Assembly: GCA_021734045.1 (NCBI GenBank)
Contig: JAIPJR010000055.1
Coordinates: 1-19,853, forward strand
Reading direction: 5' to 3'
Length of the DNA stretch: 19,853 nt
Origin: Fidelibacterota bacterium
GTDB taxonomy: Bacteria > Fidelibacterota > UBA8477
A model generated the notes under the pieces. It had not been told where the DNA came from and did no database searches. It saw nothing but the letters and a program-made list of their open reading frames with translations. Of the stretch, positions 6,907 through 13,116 are shown piece after piece (positions within the stretch are counted from its first letter, which is position 1; each line of letters begins with the position of its first letter). A program made the translations under genes and the position numbers.

Positions 6907-7034
6907 TTAGCACCACAATTCATTGTGGTGGTCGCTGATAAACGGTTAAAACCGTTTGTGTTACTTGACGGGTAACCGGATCACCCGAATAAATTCGGGT
7001 GCTAATTTTTCCAAGAGACAATCAAACCGTTCTA
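6907..7034 (+). repeat. Three-hairpin TTAGCACC...GGTGCTAA repeat, copy A
   Basis: In order: TTAG, hairpin CACCACAAT-TC-ATTGTGGTG (6911-6930), hairpin AAACGGTT-AA-AACCGTTT (6940-6957), GTGTTACTTGACGG, hairpin CACCCGAAT-AA-ATTCGGGTG (6982-7001), CTAA, and a trailing ATCAAACCGTTCTA. The TTAG and CTAA ends are complementary, so the unit can fold as a closed three-arm structure. A second copy is at 12761-12895. Confidence 0.8.
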
Positions 7035-7049
7035 AGCCTGGTGACACAG

Positions 7050-7113
7050 CCACCCTGAATTTACATGCCGAGCCGAAGCCCCGCGAAGGCTGGTTTCAGG
7101 GTCTTCTGAGCTG
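7050..7113 (+). repeat. CCCTGAA/TTCAGGG palindromic repeat, copy A2
   Basis: CACCCTGAATTTACATGCCG through GGTTTCAGGGTCTTCTGAGC closely matches 6168-6228 but lacks the second ATGCTGAA hairpin. It directly follows the three-hairpin repeat, as the decayed copy does in island B. Confidence 0.75.
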
Positions 7114-7114
7114 A

Positions 7115-7150
7115 CGGGGACGAGAATGGGTACGAGTAGGAGCACGAGAA
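7115..7150 (+). repeat. CGAGNACGAG-type repeat, copy A
   Basis: GACGAGAATGGGTACGAGTA then GGAGCACGAGAAC. Related tracts occur at 6313-6335 (CGAACACGAGCAGGAG) and 12658-12682 (CGAGTACGAGCACGAGCACG), again next to the same neighbouring modules. Confidence 0.55.
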
Positions 7151-7206
7151 CAAACCCTGCGGGTCACCCAACAACATTTGACACAAGAAAATTTTCTTTT
7201 CACCCC

Positions 7207-7237
7207 TTGACTCTCACGTAACGTCAGACCTTATCTT
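7207..7237 (+). promoter_or_regulatory. MerR-type promoter and operator of the TipA-like gene
   Basis: TTGACT (7207-7212) and TATCTT (7232-7237) are separated by 19 bases, the overlong spacer typical of promoters activated by MerR regulators. Between them lies a dyad TCTCACGT-A-ACGTCAGA (7212-7228, centre 7220), matching in seven of eight positions per arm. The CTCACGT..ACGT core resembles, from memory, the operator of Streptomyces tipA. The position, just upstream of the regulator gene, suggests autoregulation. Confidence 0.7.
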
Positions 7238-7285
7238 GGTTATTGTTGCCAGGGAAATGCGTCCCGAATCAACAGGAGGATGAAA

Positions 7286-8041
7286 GTGAAATTAACGGTG
7301 AAACAGTTATCGCAAACAGCCGGCATCAGCATTCGGACGCTGCATTACTATGATGAAATCGGATTGCTCCATCCCGCTGAAACCGGTAAGAACGGCTATC
7401 GCTATTACCACGAAGCCAATCTATTGCGTCTGCAGCAGATCATGTTTTACAAGGAACTGGGACTGCCACTGGAGAAAATCGGGGAGATCCTGGACGATCC
7501 CCATTTTGATACCCTTCAGGCGCTACAGGAACACAAGGTAGCCCTGCAGCAGAAATTTCACCGTATCCAGTCACTCATTGCCACCGTGGAGAATACCATT
7601 AAACATGTTGAAGGAGAGAAAATCATGACCAAGCACGAGCTATTCAAAGGCTTTAGCAGTAAGGAAGAGGAACGGAAGGTTCAACAGGAGGCGGAAAAAC
7701 GCTACAATCCTGAGTTGGTGAAACAATCCTATCGCAACTGGAATAGTTATTCCGATGATGAAAAAACCGCCATTATGGACCGGGGGAACGAGATTTTCCG
7801 CAAGATTGCCGAATCCATGGAGCAGGGTATTGACTCACCGGCGGTTCAAGAGCAGGTAGATGCCTATTTCCAGTACATCAATACCTACTATTACGATTGT
7901 TCATTGGAAATTTTCCGTGGTCTGGGCAGCCTGTACGTAGACAGTCCCGACTTCCGTGCCAATTTCGATAAAATGCATCCGGACCTGGCACCTTTTTGCC
8001 GGGATGCGTTTGCTCATTACTGCGACGCGCGGGAGAAATAA
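7286..8041 (+). CDS. MerR family regulator with TipAS ligand-binding domain (TipA/Mta type)
   Basis: The product has 251 residues. It is a cytoplasmic transcription activator that untwists a 19-bp-spaced promoter on ligand binding. Residues 3-71 are a MerR winged helix-turn-helix (TVKQLSQTAGISIRTLHYYD, then GYRYY and LRLQQIMFYKELGLPLEKI). Residues 75-110 form the dimerisation coiled coil. Residues about 118-251 are a TipAS domain (FKGFS opening; YYYDCSLEIFRGLGSLYV and FRANFDKMHPDLAPFCRDA), which in TipA binds thiopeptides and in Mta or SkgA senses other drugs or stresses. I chose GTG 7286 over ATG 7280 because AGGAGG (7274-7279) abuts the ATG but is six bases from the GTG, and MKLTVKQL is a typical MerR opening. 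No efflux or resistance gene is next to it, so its other targets are unknown. Confidence 0.88.
   Translation: MKLTVKQLSQTAGISIRTLHYYDEIGLLHPAETGKNGYRYYHEANLLRLQQIMFYKELGLPLEKIGEILDDPHFDTLQALQEHKVALQQKFHRIQSLIATVENTIKHVEGEKIMTKHELFKGFSSKEEERKVQQEAEKRYNPELVKQSYRNWNSYSDDEKTAIMDRGNEIFRKIAESMEQGIDSPAVQEQVDAYFQYINTYYYDCSLEIFRGLGSLYVDSPDFRANFDKMHPDLAPFCRDAFAHYCDAREK
7611..7627 (+). promoter_or_regulatory. Internal ribosome binding site and start for a TipAS-only product
   Basis: AAGGAG (7611-7616) lies eight bases before an in-frame ATG at 7625, exactly at the junction between the coiled coil and the TipAS domain. Initiation here would give a 138-residue ligand-binding domain (7625-8041) with no DNA-binding part. 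Streptomyces tipA is known to make TipAS this way from an internal start. Confidence 0.6.
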
Positions 8042-8257
8042 TCTCTTCCAATATCAGGAAGCAAAAACCCTGGTTTGTTGCGCCAAATACTCTGGCCAGA
8101 CAGCCTGGGGGTTTCCCCTACCTATTATTTGGAGGATATACAGCTCAATTGGGAGGACAAATCGTGATTTAAGGCGTGCTCGATAGTTAGCCATTGTTTA
8201 TTTAATGAGAGCAACACGTGGGCAATGTAACCGATTCTTTCTACACAGCCGTAAAAA

Positions 8258-9307
8258 TCACGGCCCCACTGCCGCCTTGACCCGCGCGAGAATTTCGGTC
8301 CATTTCTCCGGGTTGATTTCAATTTGAACAGGTAGGTAATAAATTTGCTGTTCAGCCACAAATGCCTTGGGCAATTTCACAAAATCTTTCTGCGTCGTAA
8401 CCCATCTATTCACCCTTGCGTGAACAATCCGTGCCCGGTCTGCGTCACCGTATGCACAATGATCCGGGAAGGTCAATTCCACTACCGGGGAAATGCCCGC
8501 CTGCGCCAGTGTCCGGAAAAAATGCCACGGCTGACCTAACCCGCAAAAGGCACCGATTTTTTCTCCGGATAAATCGTCCCCGTTCAATCCCGGCGACTCG
8601 GTACTCCGTAATCTGTCAGCAACTGTAAACCGGAGATTGTCTGACTCGGAAACCCGTGATTCTTCACCACTCGGGAGCTTGGCATAAAAAATTACATCTG
8701 CCCGCTGTAGTCCGCGCCTGGATTCCCGCAAATTTCCCCACGGCAGAAGGTGTCCCATATTTTCCGGCAGCCGGTTCAGAATCACCACATCCAAATCCCG
8801 GTGCAATCGCCGGTGCTGAAAGCCATCATCCAGCAAAATCACCTCCACACCAAAGCGTTCACAAAGGGCATTCCCAACATCCCGCTTATCCGCGCCAACC
8901 ATCACGGGTACACCGGCCAGGTTCTGTGCCAGCAGAAAGGGTTCATCACCGGCTTCCTGCGCTGACAGTAAAACTTTTTCACCATCGGAAACCACCTGAA
9001 GACCTTTTGACCGACGCCGGTAGCCCCGTGAGGCAATGCCCACCCGAAAACCTTCTGCTGTGAGCATTCTGGCCAGCGCCTCCACCAAAAGCGTTTTCCC
9101 GCTGCCGCCTACACTAAGATTCCCAACGCTGATAACGACTGCCGGAACGCGCTTTATCTTCAAAAACCGCCAGTCATACAACCGGTTTCGCAACATCGTC
9201 ACCCCCCAATACACTCCCGCCAACGCCATGCGCACTGGCAACAACCACAGCGTCAGCCACCTGGATTGAAGGGAAAGGTTCGGTGGATTTGGTCGGGAGT
9301 CAGTCAT
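8258..9307 (-). CDS. lpxK: Tetraacyldisaccharide 4'-kinase
   Basis: The product has 349 residues. LpxK phosphorylates the 4' position of tetraacyldisaccharide-1-phosphate to make lipid IVA at the cytoplasmic face of the inner membrane. An N-terminal hydrophobic or amphipathic segment (about 17-38) precedes the Walker A motif GNLSVGGSGKT (62-72). VILLDDGFQHRRL (156-168) is the family's DDGFQH block, and RGYRRRS follows the strand after the P-loop. The frame is open upstream to 9742, but ATG 9307 gives the expected LpxK length and overlaps the stop of the preceding acyltransferase gene by eight bases, which suggests translational coupling in place of the missing ribosome binding site. It is the last gene of the leftward lipid A group; about 216 bases without a gene separate its stop from the MerR gene's stop. 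Confidence 0.93.
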   Translation of the reverse strand: MTDSRPNPPNLSLQSRWLTLWLLPVRMALAGVYWGVTMLRNRLYDWRFLKIKRVPAVVISVGNLSVGGSGKTLLVEALARMLTAEGFRVGIASRGYRRRSKGLQVVSDGEKVLLSAQEAGDEPFLLAQNLAGVPVMVGADKRDVGNALCERFGVEVILLDDGFQHRRLHRDLDVVILNRLPENMGHLLPWGNLRESRRGLQRADVIFYAKLPSGEESRVSESDNLRFTVADRLRSTESPGLNGDDLSGEKIGAFCGLGQPWHFFRTLAQAGISPVVELTFPDHCAYGDADRARIVHARVNRWVTTQKDFVKLPKAFVAEQQIYYLPVQIEINPEKWTEILARVKAAVGP

Positions 9308-9965
9308 GGGAGGTATACCGGTCAGCCTGCTCCTGCAGCGTGATACATCTGTCATTAACCTGTTCCAACAGGTTTTGGAATTCCGAACGTGACAAGCACG
9401 GCGGTATTTTGATGGGTTCGCCAAACCAGATACGCGCTTTACTGAAGGGCAGTGGTACGAAAAATCTGTCCCAACTGTCGGCGCGCAGGGCGTATTTGGC
9501 TGACATGGCGATGGGAATGATGTATCCATCAGTTTTGCTGGCGGCAGCCAGGATGCCCGGCTTGAGTTGGCGACGTGGTCCCCGGGGACCATCCGCGGCG
9601 AAGACATTAATGGGCATTTCCCGCTGGGATAAATGGCGCAACATGGCTGCAAAGGCTTCCCGTCCACCCCGCGTACTGGACCCACGAAAAGTATGGAATC
9701 CAAACCGCTCCAGGGTGCTGCTGGCGATTTCACCGTCACCATGCTGACTCACAATGGCTGCCGGCCGGAATATGCTGAGGTAATACCAGGCAATGAACAT
9801 ATCCCCGTGCCAGACTTGCAGCGTAATCTGCTTTTTCTGAATGACCAACCGCCAGACGGCCTCCCAGCCACGCCGCTCCAGGCGCAGGGTTTTCACAATG
9901 CCCTTCACCAGCAGATAAGCCCAGCGTTCAGCTTGAAAACGCAATTTATCCATCACCGGACTCAT
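9300..9965 (-). CDS. DUF374 lysophospholipid-acyltransferase-like protein
   Basis: The product has 221 residues. Motifs of the DUF374 family (LPLAT superfamily) are visible: WHGDMF (52-57), SQHGDGE (73-79), FRGSSTRGG (93-101) and AADGPRGP (123-130) before LKPGILAAA. Members are peripheral or single-anchor inner-membrane proteins presumed to move acyl chains; the His of the HGD motif is in the place of the catalytic His of the HX4D acyltransferases. Its ATG overlaps the lpxB stop by four bases (ATGA), and its own stop overlaps lpxK, so it is inserted within the lipid A pathway. A role as a secondary or replacement lipid A acyltransferase is an inference from position; I see no separate LpxL-type gene here. 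Confidence 0.87.
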   Translation of the reverse strand: MSPVMDKLRFQAERWAYLLVKGIVKTLRLERRGWEAVWRLVIQKKQITLQVWHGDMFIAWYYLSIFRPAAIVSQHGDGEIASSTLERFGFHTFRGSSTRGGREAFAAMLRHLSQREMPINVFAADGPRGPRRQLKPGILAAASKTDGYIIPIAMSAKYALRADSWDRFFVPLPFSKARIWFGEPIKIPPCLSRSEFQNLLEQVNDRCITLQEQADRYTSHD

Positions 9966-11101
9966 GGACGGCCTGCATTTAAATCATTCAGGATACCGTC
10001 CGCAACGCGCCGCGCCCCACCCGTCTCGCCCAGCTTTTCCCGGATGGTATGAAGTTTTGATTTCACTTCACCGGTGTACACTTCATCATTCAGATAGGTA
10101 AATATCCACGACGCGATTTGAGCACCATTGGCCTGTTTTTGGAGCAATTCGGGGACCACCCGGTCGCCGTAGACCAGATTGGGCATGGCAATATGCTCCA
10201 CCTCTACCAGCAACCGAGCCAGCAGGTATGAGAGCGGTGAGACTTTGTAAACTACCACCAGTGGTGTTCCCAAAACGGCGGTTTCCAGCGACGCTGTTCC
10301 GGATGCTACCATGGCGGCGCCCGAATATGCCATGATTTCGTAGGGATGACCCGCAATCAAGCGCACACTGGGGTTTTGACTGATCTCGCTGTAAATGGCA
10401 TCAGGTAAATGACGAACCCGGGCGATGGCGAATTGAACTTCCGGCATGATGTCATGAATAATCGTCACCGCGTCCAGGCATGGCTTCAACAGTCGTGACA
10501 CTTCATTGCTTCGGCTGCCGGGCAAAATTCCAACCAACGGCCGGAGTGGATCCAGGTCAAATTCGTTATAAAAATCCGCTTTATCCTGCAGCGCCGGCAT
10601 CTCTTCAACCAGCGGGTGACCAACGAATTCCGCCGGGACACCCTTCCGGGTGTAGATTTCCTCCTCAAAGGGAAAAATCACGAACATTTTCCGTACAAAC
10701 CGGCGAATCATATCAATGCGTCCACTGCGCCAGGCCCAAACCTGCGGGGAGATGTAGTAGTACACCGGAATTCCCAGCTCATGCAGCTTTTTACCCAGGC
10801 GCATGTTGAACCCGGGATAGTCCAGCAGAATTGCCGCGTCCGGTTTGTCCCGCTCACAGCGCGTTACCACCCGGTTCATAACCTCCCGGAAAAAGGACAG
10901 GTGTTTCAGCACTTCCACGAATCCGGTGACGGACAATCGGTCCACGCTGTAGAGCTGCTCCATTCCCACCGCCAGCATCTCTTCACCGCCAAGTCCCCAA
11001 AAAACGATTTCAGACTCGCGGTGCCTGAGTTCCATCATCACCTTGGCAGCGTGCTGATCGCCGGACATTTCACCGGCTACGATGAGCATGGATTTAGCCA
11101 T
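9962..11101 (-). CDS. lpxB: Lipid-A-disaccharide synthase
   Basis: The product has 379 residues. LpxB (GT19) condenses UDP-2,3-diacylglucosamine with lipid X to form the beta-1,6 disaccharide of lipid A on the cytoplasmic side. Diagnostic segments: MLIVAGEMSGDQHAAKVM (5-22), WGLGGEEMLAVGMEQL, RLSVTGFVEVLKHL (55-68), DYPGFNMRL (94-102), YYISPQVWAWRSGRI (115-129), and the nucleotide-binding LPGSRSNEV (193-201). ATG 11101 is chosen because GGAAG lies eight bases upstream and it begins right at the MAKSMLIVAGE opening; TTG 11116 would add five residues. It overlaps the following acyltransferase gene by four bases and follows the oxidoreductase gene after 96 bases. Confidence 0.95.
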   Translation of the reverse strand: MAKSMLIVAGEMSGDQHAAKVMMELRHRESEIVFWGLGGEEMLAVGMEQLYSVDRLSVTGFVEVLKHLSFFREVMNRVVTRCERDKPDAAILLDYPGFNMRLGKKLHELGIPVYYYISPQVWAWRSGRIDMIRRFVRKMFVIFPFEEEIYTRKGVPAEFVGHPLVEEMPALQDKADFYNEFDLDPLRPLVGILPGSRSNEVSRLLKPCLDAVTIIHDIMPEVQFAIARVRHLPDAIYSEISQNPSVRLIAGHPYEIMAYSGAAMVASGTASLETAVLGTPLVVVYKVSPLSYLLARLLVEVEHIAMPNLVYGDRVVPELLQKQANGAQIASWIFTYLNDEVYTGEVKSKLHTIREKLGETGGARRVADGILNDLNAGRP

Positions 11102-11197
11102 TGATTCAGCTTCCAATTAAATAAGGTGCAGACATGGTTTTAGGAGAATATGTGTAAAAGCCAGCCAAATAATAATCGCATGCTACGCGCCCATTCA

Positions 11198-12193
11198 TTA
11201 GGTAATCAGAGCGTAAATTTTTTCCGCAATGCGCAAGGCTTCCAGTCCATCTTCGCCACGCACCAAAGGCGTTACATTCTTTTCAATGGCCTCCACGAAG
11301 GAGATTTGCTCAGCCTGCATGGCGTCGCTGTCGGGCAATTCTGGTTTGTTGTACACGATTTTCCGGTCTGTACCGGCAATATCAATGCTCATGGCTGTGG
11401 AGGGAATATCCCGGGCATTTTTCAATTGGTAAATCTCGGTCTGATGTTGCTGGAAATCGATGGTGATATAGGTTTCAGGCTGGAAGATGCGCATTTTTCG
11501 CATTTGTCCCAGTGAAATGCGACTGGCCGTCACGTTGGCTACACAGCCATTGGCGAAGGTGAGCCGGGCATTGGCGATGTCGGGCTGGCCGGTCACCACG
11601 GCTACACCGTTAGCGGCGATGTCTGTCACCGGCGATTTTACCAGGGACAGGATAATATCAATATCGTGAATCATGTTTTCATGTACCACGGCCATCTGTG
11701 CGCCGCGGGGATTAAATGGCGCCAGGCGGTGGGATTCGATGAACAGGGGCCGTAAATCCAAGTCATTGAGCACCATGAGCGCCGGATTAAAGCGCTCGAT
11801 GTGGCCTACCTGGAATTTGAGATTTTTTTCTTTCGCCAGCGCCACCAACTCCTCGCCCTGCTGCACCGATTCGGTCACCGGTTTTTCGATGAAAATATGT
11901 TTGCCGACAGTCAGTGCCTGTAGGGCCAACGAATAATGGGTTTTAGTGGGTGTGCAGATTAGAATCGCGTCACTGGCAGTCAGAAGTTGTTCATAATTTT
12001 CATGGACAATACCACCGAACTCGGCGCTGATTTCGCGTGCACGTTCCGGACGGATATCGAACATTCCGGAAAATTCAAACGCCGTCTGACCTACCAGATG
12101 CCGGGTGTGGAACCGGCCAATATGCCCCACGCCTACGATGCCTACTCTGATTTTCGATTGTGATGTGTTGGTTTTTGTCCCATTACCTGACAT
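11198..12193 (-). CDS. Gfo/Idh/MocA-family oxidoreductase linked to lipid A genes (GnnA-like candidate)
   Basis: The product is 331 residues from ATG 12193. The N-terminal Rossmann fold has VGIVGVGHIGRFHTRHL (17-33, GxGxxG dinucleotide motif). FIEKPVTE (101-108) carries the EKP lysine of the family, and VGHIERFNPA (129-138) is a variant typical of members in LPS gene clusters. The C-terminal half is the mixed alpha/beta substrate domain with ENMIHDIDIILSL. It lies directly upstream of lpxB on the same strand. In some bacteria a Gfo/Idh enzyme (GnnA) next to lpxA/lpxB oxidises UDP-GlcNAc at C3, with the aminotransferase GnnB, to give amide-linked lipid A; that is a reasonable hypothesis here. 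No GnnB is in the window, so other UDP-sugar oxidations are equally possible. The frame is open further upstream, but that part is repeat-derived. No clear ribosome binding site. Confidence 0.85.
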   Translation of the reverse strand: MSGNGTKTNTSQSKIRVGIVGVGHIGRFHTRHLVGQTAFEFSGMFDIRPERAREISAEFGGIVHENYEQLLTASDAILICTPTKTHYSLALQALTVGKHIFIEKPVTESVQQGEELVALAKEKNLKFQVGHIERFNPALMVLNDLDLRPLFIESHRLAPFNPRGAQMAVVHENMIHDIDIILSLVKSPVTDIAANGVAVVTGQPDIANARLTFANGCVANVTASRISLGQMRKMRIFQPETYITIDFQQHQTEIYQLKNARDIPSTAMSIDIAGTDRKIVYNKPELPDSDAMQAEQISFVEAIEKNVTPLVRGEDGLEALRIAEKIYALIT

Positions 12194-12341
12194 AGCGGGA
12201 AAATTTAAGTCCGCTGGTTCAAAGCCAAAGAAGTTTAAACCACAGATTACACAGAGAGAGCACAGATTGGAAAGACAGAAGAGAAGCCACTCATGCCACG
12301 AATTTCTCGAATTGACAGGGGAAAAACAGAAAAACGCAGAC

Positions 12342-12400
12342 AACATCCCCTCCAACGGAAGGGTGGTCTGGCGAAACGCAAGGTGAGCCAGACCGGGGTG
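12342..12400 (+). repeat. Nested hairpin GGTCTGGC / GCCAGACC within CATCCCC...GGGGTG
   Basis: GGTCTGGC (12365-12372) and GCCAGACC (12387-12394) pair perfectly over eight bases. The flanking CATCCCC (12344 on) and GGGGTG extend an outer stem. No copy was seen in island A. The flanking purine tract then starts TTAGAGTAAGAGAAAGAGG. Confidence 0.65.
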
Positions 12401-12407
12401 GGTTGAT

Positions 12408-12540
12408 TAGAGTAAGAGAAAGAGGAAAGAGAGAAAAAAGAAAGCGTCCGTTTTCATCTGACAACTACCGGACGACGCCGCGACAAGAGAGAAGAAAGAG
12501 AAAAAGGCAGTTAACCACCGAGACCACAGACCGTGACATA
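12408..12540 (+). repeat. Island B modules: purine tract, CCGGAC half-module, CGAGACC repeat
   Basis: A purine tract (12408-12442) is followed by GTCCGTTTTCATCTGACAAC, TACCGGACGACGCCGCGACA and AGAGAGAAGAAAG, the counterpart of 6600-6655. Then AGAAAAAGGCAGTTAACCAC and CGAGACCACAGACCG match the string at 6450-6479. The left arm of the CCGGAC hairpin has decayed (ATCTGA instead of GTCCGG). Confidence 0.7.
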
Positions 12541-12645
12541 AATCTCCCCTTGAGGGGAGAAAAAGAGGGGTGTTGTTTTTAGAGAAAGAGAAAAAAATCC
12601 CGGCGGGACGTCAGTTGCGTAGCCACGGGATTTATCCCGGGTGAT
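12540..12645 (+). repeat. Island B modules: CTCCCC hairpin, purine tract, CCCGGCGGGA half-module
   Basis: CTCCCC-TTGA-GGGGAG (12544-12559) with its GAGGGGTGTTGTT tail is followed by AGAGAAAGAG and then AATCCCGGCGGGACGTCAG. The following hairpin, CACGGGAT-TT-ATCCCGGGTG, has different bases from the island A version (CCCCGGG...CCGGGG) but keeps the ability to pair. Confidence 0.75.
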
Positions 12646-12657
12646 AGAGAATCCATT

Positions 12658-12730
12658 ATCCGAGTACGAGCACGAGCACGAGACCTACCTGTCATCCCGA
12701 CCGTAGCGAAGCGAAGCGGAGGGATCTCGG
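12658..12730 (+). repeat. Island B modules: CGAGCACGAG tract and GTAGCGAAGCGGAGGGATCT unit
   Basis: CGAGTACGAGCACGAGCACG is followed by GTCATCCCGACCGTAGCGAA, GCGAAGCGGAGGGATCTCGG. The second unit corresponds to GATGAAGTGAAGGGATCTCG at 6853-6872 in island A. In both islands it directly precedes the three-hairpin repeat. Confidence 0.6.
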
Positions 12731-12760
12731 GCTGCAAACCGAAAGCGTTGTTTTATAAAA

Positions 12761-12895
12761 TTAGCACCACAATTCATTGTGGTGGCTCCAACATCCATTG
12801 TAAACGGGGAAACCGTTTGTGTTACTTGACGGAATACCGCACCACCCGAATAAATTCGGGTGCTATTTTTCCCAGGAGACCATCAAACCGTTCTA
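12761..12895 (+). repeat. Three-hairpin TTAGCACC...GGTGCTA repeat, copy B
   Basis: Same layout as 6907-7034. Hairpins one (12765-12784) and three (12843-12862) are identical to copy A. Hairpin two is AAACGG-GGAAA-CCGTTT (12802-12818) in place of AAACGGTT-AA-AACCGTTT, so the loop changed and the stem was kept. GTTTGTGTTACTTGACGG and ATCAAACCGTTCTA are shared single-stranded parts. Confidence 0.8.
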
Positions 12896-12906
12896 TTGCC
12901 ATTGCC

Positions 12907-12978
12907 GCTGCCACCGTCCCCCTGATTCGCTTGCCGCTCCGAACCCCTGCGAAGGCTGGTTTTCCGGGTCTGGGTCAG
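12907..12978 (+). repeat. Decayed CCCTGAA/GGTTTCAGGG repeat, copy B
   Basis: CCGCTGCCACCGTCCCCCTG, TTGCCGCTCCGAACCCCTGC and GAAGGCTGGTTTTCCGGGTC align with the copies at 6168 and 7050 but with many substitutions. It occupies the same place after the three-hairpin repeat as copy A2. Confidence 0.5.
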
Positions 12979-13116
12979 CCACGACACCGTGCGTTTTTAC
13001 TTTTTAAAAAAGACGACCTGCTTAACTTCCCGCGGTTGAACACCAAAATCCCGCACCGCTTTGCTCTGCGGCTTTTGCCAGCTGGTTATGCAAATGTTAG
13101 CCGCATAGGAGGACGG

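Larger units (their letters stand above)
5990..7206. repeat. Repeat island A: mosaic of palindromic and purine-rich repeats, no gene
   Basis: More than 1.2 kb between divergent aroQ (minus) and the MerR gene (plus) holds no credible coding sequence. Open frames here have no family resemblance and run straight through the repeats. I can distinguish at least eight recurring modules, given separately below; nearly all recur in island B (12237-12978) with the same orientation. Most are short perfect hairpins; others are A/G-only tracts (AGAGAAAG-type) or CGCAGAG/CGCAAAG-type units. Confidence 0.85.
12194..13116. repeat. Repeat island B: second mosaic of the same repeat families, no gene
   Basis: This gap of more than 900 bases lies between the divergent oxidoreductase (minus) and YdeI-like (plus) genes. 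From 12237 to 12978 it is built from the modules of island A. From about 12979 to 13116 it is unique sequence with a short CCGCA/TGCGG hairpin (13051-13071). Long open frames on the plus strand run through the repeats and are not credible genes. Confidence 0.85.

Noticed and set aside
6543-6975. Two consecutive plus-strand open frames of about 70 codons inside island A
   Set aside because: Composition follows the repeats, there is no ribosome binding site, and no family resemblance is seen.
8042-8257. Terminator between the MerR and lpxK genes
   Set aside because: Only a tiny GGGG-GTTT-CCCC hairpin (near 8107-8119) is visible with no T run; not strong enough to annotate. No gene is seen in this stretch.
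9308-9742. N-terminal extension of lpxK over the acyltransferase gene
   Set aside because: The extension lies antiphase within a well-supported DUF374 gene and would make LpxK far longer than its family.
12194-12355. N-terminal extension of the Gfo/Idh oxidoreductase
   Set aside because: The extra 54 residues are encoded in repeat-like sequence and precede the normal start of the Rossmann fold by too far; ATG 12193 fits the family.
13020-13101. Possible integron attC site: GCTTAAC and GTTAGCC about 80 bases apart, ahead of a small gene with a nearby start
   Set aside because: The two motifs are not good complements of each other and I could not find the paired inner arms an attC needs; no attC follows the gene either.
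12748-13116. Long plus-strand open frame that would extend the YdeI-like protein upstream
   Set aside because: It reads through the three-hairpin and CCCTGAA repeats; the strong AGGAGG before ATG 13117 and family resemblance only after that point fix the start there.
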